Under the pieces are notes generated by a model, which was not told the origin of the DNA, did no database searches, and was given only the letters and a program-made list of their open reading frames with translations. The position numbers and the translations under genes are program-made. Positions 1-9,652 of a stretch of 64,000 nt of DNA are shown here, one piece after another. Source of the DNA: Neobacillus sp. PS3-40 (GTDB taxonomy: Bacteria > Bacillota > Bacilli > Bacillales > Cytobacillaceae). The stretch spans positions 1,054,001-1,118,000 of the forward strand of contig NZ_CP133266.1 of the NCBI RefSeq assembly GCF_030915485.1, written 5' to 3'. The stretch's first letter is position 1. Every line of letters begins with the position of its first letter.

Positions 1-582
1 TTTTAGACCAAAACATTTTTCTGAAGGAACCTTATATAGTTCCTCAGGAGGATCAACCTCAGGGACAAGCGGCACGTTTGCTACTTTAAGTCGCTTATGG
101 GCTAAATACTGTGATAAAGGAGTTTTAGATGTTCTTGAAACTCCTACCAAAATAATATCTGCTTTTAGAATGCCTCTAGGGTCACGTCCATCATCATATT
201 TAACAGCAAATTCTATTGCTTCTACTTTTTTAAAATAATCTTCATCAAGCTTTCTCACCAACCCAGGCTCACAAAGGGGTTTCTTTCCAATAAATGATTG
301 AATTTGATCCATTAAAGGACCAAGTAAATCCACGGCATAAATTCCCGCCTTTTTCGCCTTATCTGACATATACATCCGCATTTCAGGTTTGACGAGTGTA
401 TAAGCAATCATCCCGTTGTCCATTTTGACAAGAGAAATAACTTCATCAATATTCCCAATATCCTCAACATACGGAAAACCTTTTATAACCATCCCGGAAC
501 CATTAAACTGAGAGATCGCTGCTTTTGTTACTAATTCAGCTGTTTCCCCTACAGAATCGGAAACAACATATATTACTGGCAT
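1..582 (-). CDS. ppsR: Pyruvate, phosphate dikinase regulatory protein (kinase/pyrophosphorylase), C-terminus outside window
   Basis: Reading the minus strand gives a protein starting [18 protein letters not shown], typical of the YqfL/PSRP family. These enzymes phosphorylate (ADP-dependent) and dephosphorylate (Pi-dependent) a threonine of PEP synthase or pyruvate phosphate dikinase and so switch gluconeogenic carbon flow. About 194 of roughly 270 codons are visible; the P-loop-like segment [12 protein letters not shown] is included and the frame is open to base 1. I chose the ATG at 582 because an AAGGAAG Shine-Dalgarno lies 6 nt upstream; an in-frame ATG at 588 is possible but abuts it. 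The neighbour ccpN (33-40 nt upstream) is its usual partner in gluconeogenesis control in B. subtilis. Confidence 0.93.
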   Translation of the reverse strand, partial: MPVIYVVSDSVGETAELVTKAAISQFNGSGMVIKGFPYVEDIGNIDEVISLVKMDNGMIAYTLVKPEMRMYMSDKAKKAGIYAVDLLGPLMDQIQSFIGKKPLCEPGLVRKLDEDYFKKVEAIEFAVKYDDGRDPRGILKADIILVGVSRTSKTPLSQYLAHKRLKVANVPLVPEVDPPEELYKVPSEKCFGLK

Positions 583-621
583 ACTCATCTTCCTTTTATC
601 AGCTCCTTCATTAATCTTTAA

Positions 622-1254
622 TCATTCCTCTGCACCAAGCGCTACAAAAGCTTTAGCAACGTTTGTTTTCGTAATTCTCCCAATAACCTCATACCCTTTT
701 TCCGATTGCCTCACGACGGGCATAGCATCAATTTGCTTTTCAATTAATTTTTTAGCAATATCGATCAAAAGATCATCCCGTTCGCACATCGTTATATTTG
801 GCATCCTCGTCATAATGATATTGATAGGAACCGTTGAAAGATCCTGTTTGCCAATACTCGCCCTTAGCAAATCCTTTCGGGATAGTACCCCAACTAAAAC
901 TGTGTTTTGATCAATTACAAACAGTGTTCCCACATCCTCTAAGAACATTGTGCAAATTGCATCGTATACAGAAACATTTTCATTTACCGCCACTGGGATA
1001 GACTGATAATCTCGCACTTGAATTTTTTGAAGGTTTTCAGTTAAAAGCTGAACACTTGATTTTCCTGTATAGAAATAACCGACCCGGGGTCTTGCATCTA
1101 GAAACCCTGCCATCGTTAAAATGGCCAGATCTGGTCGCAGTGTGGCTCTTGTCAAATTCAATTGATCAGCAATGTGTTCACCAGTGATGGGTCCACCTTC
1201 TTTAACTATTTCGAGAATTCTTTCTTGACGCTTATTTAGCTCGATCGTCCTCAC
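622..1254 (-). CDS. ccpN: Transcriptional repressor CcpN (HTH + two CBS domains)
   Basis: About 210 aa with an N-terminal winged helix (residues about 5-60, ELNKRQERILEIVKE ... LTRATLRPDL) followed by two CBS domains (about 75-135 and 145-205). CcpN represses gluconeogenic genes (gapB, pckA) in B. subtilis under glycolytic conditions; CBS pairs usually sense adenine nucleotides. It sits directly upstream of ppsR, the conserved arrangement. Two GTG codons in tandem (1257 and 1254) could start it; 1254 gives MRTIELNKRQ, aligning with the usual family start. No strong Shine-Dalgarno is visible for either. Confidence 0.92.
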   Translation of the reverse strand: MRTIELNKRQERILEIVKEGGPITGEHIADQLNLTRATLRPDLAILTMAGFLDARPRVGYFYTGKSSVQLLTENLQKIQVRDYQSIPVAVNENVSVYDAICTMFLEDVGTLFVIDQNTVLVGVLSRKDLLRASIGKQDLSTVPINIIMTRMPNITMCERDDLLIDIAKKLIEKQIDAMPVVRQSEKGYEVIGRITKTNVAKAFVALGAEE

Positions 1255-1347
1255 CACCTATACTTGCCCAAGAAGGCATTTTTAAAGGTCATACTTATAT
1301 AAAATTATTATATACTAATTCCTTTTGAAAAGTATTCCGTATAAATG

Positions 1348-1376
1348 AAAAAAGGTGCAGTATTTTGCACCTTTTT
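1348..1376 (-). terminator. Rho-independent terminator after glyS
   Basis: A hairpin with arms 1354-1359 and 1366-1371 (GGTGCA/TGCACC), extended by A/T pairs on both sides, lies 4 nt beyond the glyS stop. The A-run at 1348-1353 gives a U-tail on the minus-strand transcript. The structure is symmetrical and could also stop plus-strand transcription. It separates glyS from ccpN. Confidence 0.8.
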
Positions 1377-1379
1377 CCT

Positions 1380-2765
1380 TTAAAATTGGAGTTTTTCTTC
1401 AATAAAATTAACTAACTCTGAAATCGGTACTCGCTTTTGCTCCATTGTATCACGATCCCTTACAGTTACCATTTTGTCTTCTTTTGAATCAAAATCAAAT
1501 GTAATACAGAATGGTGTACCAATTTCATCATGACGGCGGTAACGTTTACCAATTGAACCTGATTCATCATAATCGATTGAGAAATACTTTGATAATGTCC
1601 CAAATACTTCTTTTGCTTCTTCAGAAAGCTTCTTAGATAATGGTAAAATAGCTGCTTTAAATGGAGCAAGTGCCGGATGTAAATGCATTACTGTTCTTGC
1701 TGTACCATCTTCAAGCTGTTCTTCATCATAAGCATCAATTAGAAATGCCAACGTAACCCGATCTGCACCAAGAGATGGTTCGATACAATATGGAACATAT
1801 TTTTCATTTGTTTCGGGATCAAGATAATGGAAGTCTTCACCTGAATATTCCATATGTTGTTTTAAATCATAATCTGTACGAGAGGCAACACCCCAAAGTT
1901 CGCCCCAACCAAATGGGAATTTAAATTCAAAATCAGTTGTTGCATTACTATAGTGGGAAAGTTCATCATCTGAATGATCACGAAGTCGTAAATTATCCTC
2001 ATTAATTCCAAGCGTCAGCAACCAATTTTTAGCAATTTCCTTCCAATAATCAAACCATTGAAGCTCTTCACCAGGTTTACAAAAAAATTCGAGTTCCATT
2101 TGTTCAAATTCCCTAGTTCGGAAAGTGAAATTTCCAGGGGTAATCTCATTTCGAAAACTTTTACCTATTTGGGCAATTCCGAATGGAATTTTTTTCCTCA
2201 TTGTTCTTTGTACATTTTTAAAGTTAACAAAAATACCTTGTGCTGTTTCTGGGCGAAGGAAAATCTCATTTGTGCTTGATTCTGTTACCCCTTGAAATGT
2301 TTTAAACATTAAATTAAATTGACGAATATCTGTAAAATCATGTTTACCACAATCTGGGCAAGCAATAGCATGTTCTCTAATTAGTTCCTCCATTTTTTCA
2401 AATGGTAATCCATCAACAACTAGCTCAATCCCTTTTTCATCAAGAGCATTTTCAATCAACTTATCTGCTCGATGACGTGCTTTACAATTCTTACAATCAA
2501 TCATCGGATCATTAAAATTACCAATATGTCCGGAAGCTTCCCATGTCCTCGGATTCATTAAGATAGCTGAATCTAAGCCAACATTATAAGGAGATTCTTG
2601 GATAAATTTCTTTCTCCAAGCCTGTTTAATATTATTTTTTAATTCAACACCAAGCGGCCCGTAATCCCACGTGTTTGCTAATCCTCCATAAATTTCAGAT
2701 CCCGGAAAAATAAAGCCTCTATGTTTTGCATGTGAAACAATCTGGTCCATAGTAGTTCCCATCAT
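1380..2765 (-). CDS. glyQS: Glycyl-tRNA synthetase, single-chain type
   Basis: 461 aa, class II aminoacyl-tRNA synthetase of the homodimeric type. The motifs [12 protein letters not shown] at the N-terminus, a zinc-binding insertion (CKNC ... CPDC, residues about 95-140), FRPETAQG-like [10 protein letters not shown] and FRNEITP (motif 2) are visible, and the C-terminal anticodon-binding domain starts around residue 365. It charges tRNA-Gly in the cytosol. B. subtilis uses the unrelated heterotetramer GlyQ/GlyS here, so this lineage carries the alternative enzyme at the same locus. It is controlled by a T-box leader just upstream. The ATG at 2765 follows an AAGGAAG site; ATG 2762 is equally possible. 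Confidence 0.96.
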   Translation of the reverse strand: MMGTTMDQIVSHAKHRGFIFPGSEIYGGLANTWDYGPLGVELKNNIKQAWRKKFIQESPYNVGLDSAILMNPRTWEASGHIGNFNDPMIDCKNCKARHRADKLIENALDEKGIELVVDGLPFEKMEELIREHAIACPDCGKHDFTDIRQFNLMFKTFQGVTESSTNEIFLRPETAQGIFVNFKNVQRTMRKKIPFGIAQIGKSFRNEITPGNFTFRTREFEQMELEFFCKPGEELQWFDYWKEIAKNWLLTLGINEDNLRLRDHSDDELSHYSNATTDFEFKFPFGWGELWGVASRTDYDLKQHMEYSGEDFHYLDPETNEKYVPYCIEPSLGADRVTLAFLIDAYDEEQLEDGTARTVMHLHPALAPFKAAILPLSKKLSEEAKEVFGTLSKYFSIDYDESGSIGKRYRRHDEIGTPFCITFDFDSKEDKMVTVRDRDTMEQKRVPISELVNFIEEKLQF

Positions 2766-2809
2766 TTAACTTCCTTTCTTTTTTAAGGAAATGTGTTACC
2801 ATCACCTTT

Positions 2810-3028
2810 TTTAAAAATAAAAAAACTCCCATCCCTATGCTAAATGCATAGGGACGAGAGTTACCCGCGGTTCCACCCTAATTGCTACAATCATGCAGCC
2901 TCTTTAAACTAACTGTGTTGCTCAAGAATGCCTTCCTTAGTGTACTATACCCCTAGCTTCCACTATCCTAGGTTCGCTTTTATAGAAACCTCTAAGTACT
3001 ACTTTCTATCACTGCAACTATTCATGTT
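2810..3028 (-). promoter_or_regulatory. T-box riboswitch leader, glycine type
   Basis: The minus strand carries the diagnostic T-box sequence AGGGTGGAACCGCGGGT (near 2862-2880), followed by a terminator hairpin (CCCTATGC ... GCATAGGG, 2833-2853, inside a longer stem) with a U-run at about 2810-2825. The 5' part forms a stem I whose lower internal loop contains GGC (2930-2932) followed by A, the expected glycine specifier codon. Uncharged tRNA-Gly should pair there and with the T-box bulge, preventing termination and allowing glyQS expression. Confidence 0.92.
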
Positions 3029-3034
3029 AAAGAA

Positions 3035-3063
3035 ATAGTATCGAAAACAAAAAACATTGTCAA
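3035..3063 (-). promoter_or_regulatory. Sigma-A promoter of the T-box/glyQS transcript
   Basis: TTGACA (3058-3063, minus strand) and TACTAT (3035-3040) are separated by exactly 17 nt. The start point would fall near 3028, at the 5' end of the T-box leader. It lies between the recO stop codon and the leader. Confidence 0.8.
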
Positions 3064-3070
3064 CTACGTT

Positions 3071-3823
3071 TTATAATAAATCACGAAAACGATCCATTGA
3101 ATTAAGGAATTTCTTCGATTTTAGATGAAGACCAGAATATTCATCATAGTAAGCGGATATTATCTTTTTCAATTCCACCTTTGTTTCTTCTTTTACCGAT
3201 ATTTGCCCAAGTCGCGATAAATCAAAATAATAAAATAGCCTTAATAATTTAGCAGAAGCTGGCGAGATTTTAAAATGATATGGATCTTTATTAAGGCAAC
3301 GATGACAAATAAAGCCGTTCTCTCGAATCGAAAAAGAAAAATTTCCGTCTGTGCTACCACAAACGGAACATTTATCTAAATTTGGATACAATCCCATTAC
3401 ATTTAACATTTTCAACTCAAATATATTCATCAAAATATCTTGGTCATAACCTTCATTCAAATAATGCAAGGTTTGATGGAGCAATTCAAATAAAAATGGG
3501 TTTGGCTTTTTTTCTTCTGTACCCTTATCTGTTAATTCAACAATATAACTTGAATAAGCGGTTAAAAAGATGTCTTCACGGATTGAGCGCATGGATGTAT
3601 TGATTTCTCCCTGTTGCAAGCTTCCCAGACCTTTTCCCATTTGTACAAGGAAATATCCATGGGTAAAGAGCTGAGTGATGGCTGAAAGACGGCTATTAGG
3701 CTTTTTCGCCCCTCTAGCCATAACCCCAATTTTCCCCCACTCACGTGTATATAATGTGACAATTTTATTGGTTTCACCGTAATCTGTTGTTCTAATAACA
3801 ATGCCTTCGCATTTTTGCAGCAT
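3071..3823 (-). CDS. recO: DNA repair protein RecO
   Basis: 250 aa: N-terminal OB-fold ([17 protein letters not shown], to about residue 80), helical middle, and a C-terminal zinc finger (CSVCGS ... CHRC, about residues 152-176). RecO anneals complementary strands and, with RecR, loads RecA onto SSB-coated single-stranded DNA during gap repair. It follows era and yqzL as in other Bacillaceae and is the last gene before the glyQS T-box unit. Confidence 0.95.
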   Translation of the reverse strand: MLQKCEGIVIRTTDYGETNKIVTLYTREWGKIGVMARGAKKPNSRLSAITQLFTHGYFLVQMGKGLGSLQQGEINTSMRSIREDIFLTAYSSYIVELTDKGTEEKKPNPFLFELLHQTLHYLNEGYDQDILMNIFELKMLNVMGLYPNLDKCSVCGSTDGNFSFSIRENGFICHRCLNKDPYHFKISPASAKLLRLFYYFDLSRLGQISVKEETKVELKKIISAYYDEYSGLHLKSKKFLNSMDRFRDLL

Positions 3824-3856
3824 TCATTGTCACCATCCATGTGGGCGAAGACAAAC

Positions 3857-4000
3857 TTATGAAACGGGAAAATCGATTTGTGCTAGTTCATCATCCAGAT
3901 TACCGGGTATTTCTTGTTTGTCCTTCTCAAGTTCCTTAAAGAGAAGATATGTGTCAATATTACCTGTCTGACTAAAAACACTCCAGGTAAAATCCAACAT
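3857..4000 (-). CDS. yqzL: Small conserved protein YqzL
   Basis: A 47-codon frame (MLDFTWSVFSQTGNIDTYLL...) between era and recO, preceded by AAAGGTGG at a 9-nt spacing. The sequence start and genomic position match the short YqzL proteins annotated between era and recO in Bacillus. Function unknown; acidic C-terminus (DDELAQIDFP). Too short for many automatic ORF thresholds. Confidence 0.88.
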   Translation of the reverse strand: MLDFTWSVFSQTGNIDTYLLFKELEKDKQEIPGNLDDELAQIDFPVS

Positions 4001-4157
4001 CGAAAACCCCACCTTTCAATATTTAGACTAGCCTTAATTAATCCCAAACCTTACATTTATCATAGCCTGTCTTTCGAAAATCATAAGTCAAAAAAATTGT
4101 TAATGTTGTCCATGCATATTCTAGTCATGCGGTTAATAATCTAGTTAAGGTCGAATC

Positions 4158-5081
4158 TTAATATTCATCCTCATTAAACCCATAATCACGAAGTTGAGAC
4201 GCTTTATTACGCCAGTCTTTTTGAACCTTAACCCAAAGCTCCAAGAACACTTTAGAACCGAGTAGATTTTCGATATCTACACGTGCGCGCATCCCAATTT
4301 CTTTTAACATACTCCCTTTTTTACCAATAACAATCCCTTTTTGGGAGTCTCGTTCAACGATAATGGTTGCCATTACATTGATAACATCCTTATCTTCTCG
4401 ACGTTCCATTTTATCAATTACTACAGCAAGAGAATGTGGTATTTCTTCTCTTGTTAAGTGAAGTGCCTTTTCTCTAATTAGCTCAGAAACAATAAATCTT
4501 TCAGGATGATCTGTTACCTGGTCAGCAGGATAAAATTGCGGTCCTTCTGGTAAATAAGATTTAATTTGCTCTAAAAGTTTCTCAACATTGTTTCCCTCGA
4601 GAGCTGAAATAGGAACAACTTCTTTGAAGGGAAATTTCTCATTATATGATTCAATGATGGGAAATAATTCATCGGGATGAATCTGATCAATTTTATTAAT
4701 CACAAGAAAGACAGGCGTCTGTACTGTTTGAAATTTTTCAAGAATAAATTCTTCCCCACGTCCGAATCCTTCTTCTGCATTTACCATAAACAACACTAAA
4801 TCGACTTCTTTGAGTGTATTTTGAGCCACTTTCATCATAAAGTCACCAAGCTTATGCTTAGGTTTGTGAATCCCTGGCGTATCGATAAAAATGAGCTGGG
4901 CATCATTTAACGTTAATACCCCTTGAATCTTATTCCGAGTTGTCTGGGGTTTATCACTCATTATGGCAATTTTCTGACCAATCACTCGGTTCAAAAATGT
5001 AGATTTTCCAACGTTTGGTCGACCTATGATAGATATAAATCCTGATTTATATACTTTATTGTTTTCACTATTACTTTTCAT
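4158..5081 (-). CDS. era: GTPase Era, 16S rRNA maturation
   Basis: 307 aa. G domain with P-loop GRPNVGKS (residues 20-27), G3 DTPG (67-70) and G4 NKID (119-122), followed by a C-terminal KH domain ([15 protein letters not shown]) that binds the 3' end of 16S rRNA. Era is an assembly factor for the 30S subunit. The ATG at 5081 is preceded by CGGAGGATATGC, an ideal ribosome binding site; a longer frame from 5123 lacks one. The start codon lies inside the last codons of the cdd relic, so translation of the relic may still be coupled to era. Confidence 0.96.
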   Translation of the reverse strand: MKSNSENNKVYKSGFISIIGRPNVGKSTFLNRVIGQKIAIMSDKPQTTRNKIQGVLTLNDAQLIFIDTPGIHKPKHKLGDFMMKVAQNTLKEVDLVLFMVNAEEGFGRGEEFILEKFQTVQTPVFLVINKIDQIHPDELFPIIESYNEKFPFKEVVPISALEGNNVEKLLEQIKSYLPEGPQFYPADQVTDHPERFIVSELIREKALHLTREEIPHSLAVVIDKMERREDKDVINVMATIIVERDSQKGIVIGKKGSMLKEIGMRARVDIENLLGSKVFLELWVKVQKDWRNKASQLRDYGFNEDEY

Positions 5082-5256
5082 GCATATCCTCCGATGAAAA
5101 AGCTCCTGGTAATAATTTTGCAACGGTAGTTTCTTCTATTTCCTTTTTGGTGTTTGTTAAGCCACTAAGGGTAGCATCAACTTTAAATTTACGAATAAGG
5201 AACAAAACCTTTTCCCTTGCTACTTTTGCTTCTTCTATTATTTTTTCAATGTTCAA
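5071..5256 (-). pseudogene. cdd: Relic of cytidine deaminase with internal in-frame deletion
   Basis: A 61-codon frame whose N-terminus (MNIEKIIEEAKVARE ... KFKVDATL) resembles the start of Cdd and whose C-terminus ([16 protein letters not shown]) matches the end of Cdd, but with about 70 central residues missing. The zinc-binding HAE and PCxxC motifs are gone, so it cannot deaminate cytidine. Cdd is normally about 130 aa and sits between dgkA and era, exactly here. It keeps a TTG start (5256) with AGGAG 8 nt upstream and overlaps era by 11 nt, which may explain why the remnant is retained as an open frame. Confidence 0.8.
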
Positions 5257-5468
5257 TTTGCGTACTCCTATTTCAAAACAGAAGGTGCCGCTTTCTTTAT
5301 TTTAACTCATAAATAAACGAAATTCATTATTTGTAGCAAATTTGTAACAATGATTTAGAATTTTCTCATAAATTACTATTAACACATTGTTAGAGCTACT
5401 TAATTAGTTTAGCGAATTTCAAGCTCGTTTTCAAATTCCCTTTAAAAACACAGTCTTGAGATTATAAA

Positions 5469-5540
5469 ACTCGCCCTAAGGGCGATGATTAGGCGTAGTT
5501 GCACTTAGCGCTTGCAGATTTTATGGATAAAAATTTTGAT
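5469..5540. repeat. Short dispersed intergenic repeat, copy A
   Basis: Contains ACTCGCC, then CCTAAGGGCGATGATTAGGC and GTAGTTGCACTTA, a string nearly identical to one at 8737-8820. The GCCCTAAGGGC core can fold. It lies in the 287-bp gap between dgkA and the cdd relic, where I see no gene. Confidence 0.7.
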
Positions 5541-5543
5541 AAG

Positions 5544-5936
5544 CTAAAAAAGCCTAAAAAACTTTGGTAAAAAAAGAATCAATCCAACAATAACTGAAAA
5601 GATAGCGTAAAGAAATACTGCCCCAGCAGCTAAGTCCTTTGCTTGTTTTGCGAGTGGGTGGTATTCATTAGTCACAAGGTCAACTACACGTTCAATTGCT
5701 GTATTTATTAATTCTAAGGCCAACATTCCGCCAATAGCAAAAAGGACAAACAACCATTCTGATCTCGTAATTGAAAAGTAAAAGGAACATCCAACAACAA
5801 TAATGGAAATAAATAGATGAATCCTTATATTTCTCTCATTTTGAATAGCATTTTTTATACCGCATATTGCAAAAGAAAATGATTTCCACAATGGTACTCG
5901 CATGTTTTTTTTATTATCGTTCAAGTCCATACTCAT
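5544..5936 (-). CDS. dgkA: Diacylglycerol/undecaprenol kinase family protein
   Basis: 130 aa, three predicted membrane helices (about residues 38-55, 60-78, 103-125) and the family signature [11 protein letters not shown] (about residues 78-88), with the conserved Glu of ELINTAIE. In Gram-positive bacteria this family phosphorylates undecaprenol, recycling the lipid carrier for cell-wall synthesis. It overlaps the end of ybeY by 23 nt; AAGGAA 8 nt before ATG 5936 supports that start. Operon with ybeY and pgpH. Confidence 0.93.
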   Translation of the reverse strand: MSMDLNDNKKNMRVPLWKSFSFAICGIKNAIQNERNIRIHLFISIIVVGCSFYFSITRSEWLFVLFAIGGMLALELINTAIERVVDLVTNEYHPLAKQAKDLAAGAVFLYAIFSVIVGLILFLPKFFRLF

Positions 5937-6384
5937 CTAATATTTCCTTCTGCAATGTAAACATTTCCTTTTCGTCATCTTCTGTCATATGGTCATAACC
6001 GAGAAGATGTAAAAAGCCATGAACTGTTAGAAAGCCAAGCTCTCGCAAAAAAGAATGCCCATATTCTTCAGCTTGTTCCTTCGCTTTTGCAATTGAAATA
6101 ATAATATCACCTAAAACTCTTGGCATCCCAGCACCAATAAGTTCTATTTCACCTTCACCAAGCTCCTCCATTGCAAAAGAAATGACATCTGTTGGTGCAT
6201 CCTTGTCCCGATAATCTCGGTTAATTTCCCATATCCGTTCATTGGTAACAAAGGTCACAGAAACTTCACTATCAGCTTCTACATTCTCCTTCTCGGCAGC
6301 AAAATTCAATAGCTTTTCCATTTCACTAATCTGTTCTTCAGTCAATTCATTTGTTTCATCTAAAAAATCAATAGTTAATGTCAT
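5914..6384 (-). CDS. ybeY: Endoribonuclease YbeY (rRNA maturation)
   Basis: 156 aa with the zinc-binding signature [11 protein letters not shown] (residues 122-132). YbeY is a metalloprotein involved in 16S rRNA 3'-end processing and ribosome quality control. Its ATG overlaps the stop codon of pgpH (ATGA, 4 nt), indicating translational coupling, and its end overlaps dgkA. Confidence 0.95.
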   Translation of the reverse strand: MTLTIDFLDETNELTEEQISEMEKLLNFAAEKENVEADSEVSVTFVTNERIWEINRDYRDKDAPTDVISFAMEELGEGEIELIGAGMPRVLGDIIISIAKAKEQAEEYGHSFLRELGFLTVHGFLHLLGYDHMTEDDEKEMFTLQKEILDEYGLER

Positions 6385-8558
6385 GCATGTCCCACTTTCT
6401 GTTTTATTATTTCCGGATATTCAATCCGCGAATGGAAAATCCCTTTCAATGTATCACAGAGAGTCTGTGATACGATTTCAAGTTCCTTTAATGTAAGGTC
6501 ACACTCATTTAGTTGCCCATCTTCCAATCGATCTTCAATAATATTTTTCACTAATGATTCGATTAGATCTGGAGTCGGTTGTGTTAAAGACCTGACAGCA
6601 GCTTCAACACTGTCAGCAATCCCAACCACTGCATTTTCCTTTGTCTGTGCTTTAGGTCCTGGATATCGAAATTCCTCTTCTTTAAAATCTGCTCCTCTTT
6701 GCTGTGCTTTATGGAAAAAATATTTTAATAACGTTGTTCCATGATGTTGTTCCGCAATCTCAATAATTTCTTTTGGCATATGATACTTTTTTAAAATATT
6801 TACCCCATCAGCCACATGAGCAATAATAATATTAGCGCTTTTTTCTGGTAGCAATCGATCATGAGGATTATTTTGATTTAATTGATTTTCGATAAAAAAG
6901 TTTGGTCTGCGCGTTTTTCCTACATCATGATAATAACAGCCCACTCTTGCTAATAATCCGTTAGCACCGATTGCCTCACAGGCTGATTCCGCTAAATTAG
7001 CCACCATTACACTATGATGGTACGTACCTGGTGCCTCCGTTAATATCTTTCTTAAGAGTGGATGATTTGGATTTGAGAGTTCAATTAATCTTAAACTCGA
7101 AAGAATTCCGAAGCTCGACTCTAAAAAAGGGAGGAAACCAATCGTTAAAACAGCTGATGAAATCCCTGAAACAAGGGCTGATAGTAAATAATACCCATAA
7201 TCTAATCCAGAATAATGCCCATTCGAAAGGAATAACAGAGCAAGTATGGTCACTAAATTAACTGATGCGGCAAACATGCCAGCTTGTAAGATTTTTGATC
7301 GGTGGTTTTGGCTACTTAAAAAAAGAATTCCTGCTAAGGCACTAAAAAGGATGTATATACCCTCTGAATAGTTTAGTGTCCCCGTAATTCCCTCATTAAA
7401 TAAAATACTCCCGCAAACCGACATTACAATCGAGAATAAAATTGCTAGCTTCTCATCAATCAGAATTTTTATCAACATACCTCCCATTGCGGCTGGAAAA
7501 AGATATCCAATTCCTGCAAAATTAACAATTTGTAGCATACTTATTATTTTTATAAGCAAAATTGAAACAGCAAAAACAATTCCAAACATGAGTAGGTATG
7601 TTTGCCTCTTTTCAACATTTGTTTTCATTTGATAAAAGTAATAATAAATTGATGATAAAAAGATGATGATAAAAAAAGCTAAACCAAGAAATGGCTTAAA
7701 TGCATTCCCATTATCAAGAAGTCCAACAAGCTTCAGTTGCCTAAATATCTCCCTGTTGATTAATTCACCTTCCTCAACGATGATTTGTCCTTGAAGAATT
7801 TTGACTGGCTCTACACTTTTGGATGCCTGTTGGCGAAGTTCCTCTGTGGCTGATGAGTCATAAAACTCATTTTGGATAACAGCATATCTCCCTAACTCAA
7901 TCGCAGCACTTTTCAAACCTTTATTCAATGTAGTATATTTTAATTCTTCTTCAACCTTTTTTTTCGCATTTTCAACATTTTCTGCTGAAATCCTTTTGGT
8001 CATGACATTATTGATCGATGTAACAGTTAAATCTTTTGCAATTGATAATTCATCATCTTTTGCTTGAATAAGGCTTGAAAATACCTGATCAGAAAGGTCC
8101 TTCGTCACGCTGTCTGTTAATTTTGCCTTCAATCTTGTAATTTTATTTGAAATATCCTGTTCGAACGTTTTTGATGGCAGTTTATCAACGTTTAACAATT
8201 GCTCCTTTTTCAGTTCTTCTTTCATTTCAGCGTTGGCCTCAAGGGCTGAATCAAAAATCGAGGTAATAAGATCAACACGGTTTTGTGTATATTCTTTTTT
8301 TAGAATATATACATCTTGTACTTGGTCAAGAGCTTCTTTTCGCTTCTTCTCCGTACTCTGATTGTCCTCAACAGTACCAGGGGAACGTATTGTCATATCT
8401 GCAACCGTAAACAAACTTAAATCTAATTTTTCGGGTTTGACACTATTAAACATAGCCAAAAAAAGAATAATTCCTAGAGCAAGGAAAAATAATACACGAA
8501 AAAAAGTAATATCAAGCAGTTTACGAACCCGAACAAAACGTTCTTGAAGTTTTTCCAA
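6381..8558 (-). CDS. pgpH: Cyclic-di-AMP phosphodiesterase PgpH (7TM-HD)
   Basis: 725 aa: one N-terminal membrane helix, a large extracellular 7TMR-HD domain (about residues 50-270), seven membrane helices (about 275-480) and a cytosolic HD phosphodiesterase domain ([12 protein letters not shown] ... YYHDVGK ... HHGT). Degrades c-di-AMP to pApA and so influences osmotic and cell-wall homeostasis. TTG start at 8558 with AAAGGAGGGG upstream. In B. subtilis it directly follows phoH; here a mobile insertion lies between them, so it probably depends on a promoter in 8559-8919. Confidence 0.95.
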   Translation of the reverse strand: MEKLQERFVRVRKLLDITFFRVLFFLALGIILFLAMFNSVKPEKLDLSLFTVADMTIRSPGTVEDNQSTEKKRKEALDQVQDVYILKKEYTQNRVDLITSIFDSALEANAEMKEELKKEQLLNVDKLPSKTFEQDISNKITRLKAKLTDSVTKDLSDQVFSSLIQAKDDELSIAKDLTVTSINNVMTKRISAENVENAKKKVEEELKYTTLNKGLKSAAIELGRYAVIQNEFYDSSATEELRQQASKSVEPVKILQGQIIVEEGELINREIFRQLKLVGLLDNGNAFKPFLGLAFFIIIFLSSIYYYFYQMKTNVEKRQTYLLMFGIVFAVSILLIKIISMLQIVNFAGIGYLFPAAMGGMLIKILIDEKLAILFSIVMSVCGSILFNEGITGTLNYSEGIYILFSALAGILFLSSQNHRSKILQAGMFAASVNLVTILALLFLSNGHYSGLDYGYYLLSALVSGISSAVLTIGFLPFLESSFGILSSLRLIELSNPNHPLLRKILTEAPGTYHHSVMVANLAESACEAIGANGLLARVGCYYHDVGKTRRPNFFIENQLNQNNPHDRLLPEKSANIIIAHVADGVNILKKYHMPKEIIEIAEQHHGTTLLKYFFHKAQQRGADFKEEEFRYPGPKAQTKENAVVGIADSVEAAVRSLTQPTPDLIESLVKNIIEDRLEDGQLNECDLTLKELEIVSQTLCDTLKGIFHSRIEYPEIIKQKVGHA

Positions 8559-8919
8559 AGAAGTCCCCTCCTTTAAATGCCTTTTTGAAAAACACAGAAA
8601 AATTCCAGCATTTTCTTAGTATGATCTTAAAGCTTTCGTCAAAAAACTGCAAAATAGAAGATAATATTTACTCAAAGAAAGCAGCACTTATGTAAAATGA
8701 TAACAGTTTTATAGAAAACTTTCACCTGTAAAGAAAACTCGCCGATTGGCGAGCCCCTAAGGGCAATGATTAGGCGTAGTTGCGCTTATACGCGAGAATA
8801 ATTTATGGATATAAATTATGGTTAGACAAAAAAGATACTATTCATTTAGGAGAGTTGTTAAGCCTCTGTTAATTGGGTAAATAAACAATATATGTAAATA
8901 ACATTCAAAAAGAAAAAGA
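8559..8919. other. Intergenic region upstream of pgpH
   Basis: No gene seen. On the minus strand TTGACG followed 15 nt later by TACTAA (about 8600-8640) is a weak promoter candidate for pgpH. The repeat at 8737-8820 falls here. Bases 8908-8938 read on the minus strand look like the original phoH terminator: CTGTTC/GGACAG stem with a TCTTTTTCTTTTT tail, now stranded on the far side of the insertion. Confidence 0.5.
8737..8820. repeat. Short dispersed intergenic repeat, copy B
   Basis: ACTCGCCGATTGGCGAG hairpin followed by CCTAAGGGCAATGATTAGGC and GTAGTTGCGCTTATACGC, matching copy A at 5469-5540 over about 35 nt with few differences. Both copies are upstream of minus-strand genes of the same cluster. 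Confidence 0.7.
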
Positions 8920-8938
8920 CTGTCCTTAATGAACAGCC
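8918..8938. repeat. Direct repeat flanking mobile insertion, left copy
   Basis: GACTGTCCTTAATGAACAGCC matches 11443-11463 with one mismatch. The right copy includes the phoH stop codon, so this left copy is either a target duplication or the displaced end of the original phoH terminator hairpin. Confidence 0.75.
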
Positions 8939-9027
8939 AGATTGTCGAGAAAGGGGTATTTTTCTCGGCAATATTTATTTTCTCTGCACCAAAATACCAA
9001 ACTTATGAATAATCCCTGCAAATTGGC

Positions 9028-9135
9028 CTGTTGATTTCCGCTCCAGGCACTCGCTTTCCGCGGGGAGGTCCTGGAGTCTCCTCGGGGCGTTACCGCCTGC
9101 GGGAGTATGGGGCTGGGGAAACCCCACAGGCGCTT
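9028..9135. repeat. GC-rich palindromic repeat of Bacillus type (partial)
   Basis: Starts CTGTTGATTTCCGCTCCAGG and continues with CTCGCTTTCCGCGG. Related copies occur at 11284-11335, 46761-46891 and 51901-52030, always inside the IS1182-like elements. Only the left arm is clear here. Confidence 0.7.
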
Positions 9136-9360
9136 TAGCGAGGGCACTGAAAAACTTTCTTTTTTAAAACTACAAAATAGCCTTTTATAAAAAAATCAAC
9201 ATTCGTTCCATATTCTTGGAAGAAGAAGCAACTCTTTTTCTTGTATTTGGATTCTGGGCTAATCATTATAACCTAGAAGTTTTATTATTCTTTTTAAATT
9301 CCTGTAAATAAAGCAATTGCCCCCTTAATCTTCCCCAAGAGCAAGAAAAAAGCAAGATTG

Positions 9361-9457
9361 CTGCCCCGAATAGAGCCTAATCATCCCTGTGATCGTGGAA
9401 AAAGCCCACATGCTGTCCCGAATGGAGCTTAATCCCCCCTCCTGATCGTGGAAAAAG
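9361..9457. repeat. Tandem repeat of about 45-bp unit, two copies
   Basis: Two imperfect units (9361-9404 and 9412-9457) share CTGYCCCGAATRGAGCYTAATC and TGATCGTGGAAAAAG. They lie inside the IS1182-like insertion between its left module and the IS110-type element. Confidence 0.7.
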
Positions 9458-9495
9458 GTAGAAGCGCTCAAATAACTGAGCGTTCTACCTTTTTA
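9452..9495 (+). terminator. Strong hairpin with T-tail inside the insertion
   Basis: Arms AAAAAGGTAGAAGCGCTCA and TGAGCGTTCTACCTTTTT around a 6-nt loop, symmetric A and T runs. It could terminate transcription in either direction and would shield flanking genes from the IS110-type element. Confidence 0.6.
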
Positions 9496-9652
9496 TGTTG
9501 GGAACTTTTTCAGTGGCCTCCGTTTTGCACCGAGTTATCATGAACGAAACTAGCTCCTTACTCGTAAATTCGTAGGTTAATTTGGTTAGAATGTTTACTG
9601 ATGAAAAACAAAAAACCAAATCAGAGCTACATTACGGAAGGAGCTAGTCATT

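Noticed and set aside
3562-3840. 92-codon frame overlapping recO
   Set aside because: Out-of-frame shadow of recO, which has full family similarity.
9361-9457. CRISPR-like array
   Set aside because: Only two diverged units without spacers; no CRISPR repeats or cas genes anywhere in the window.
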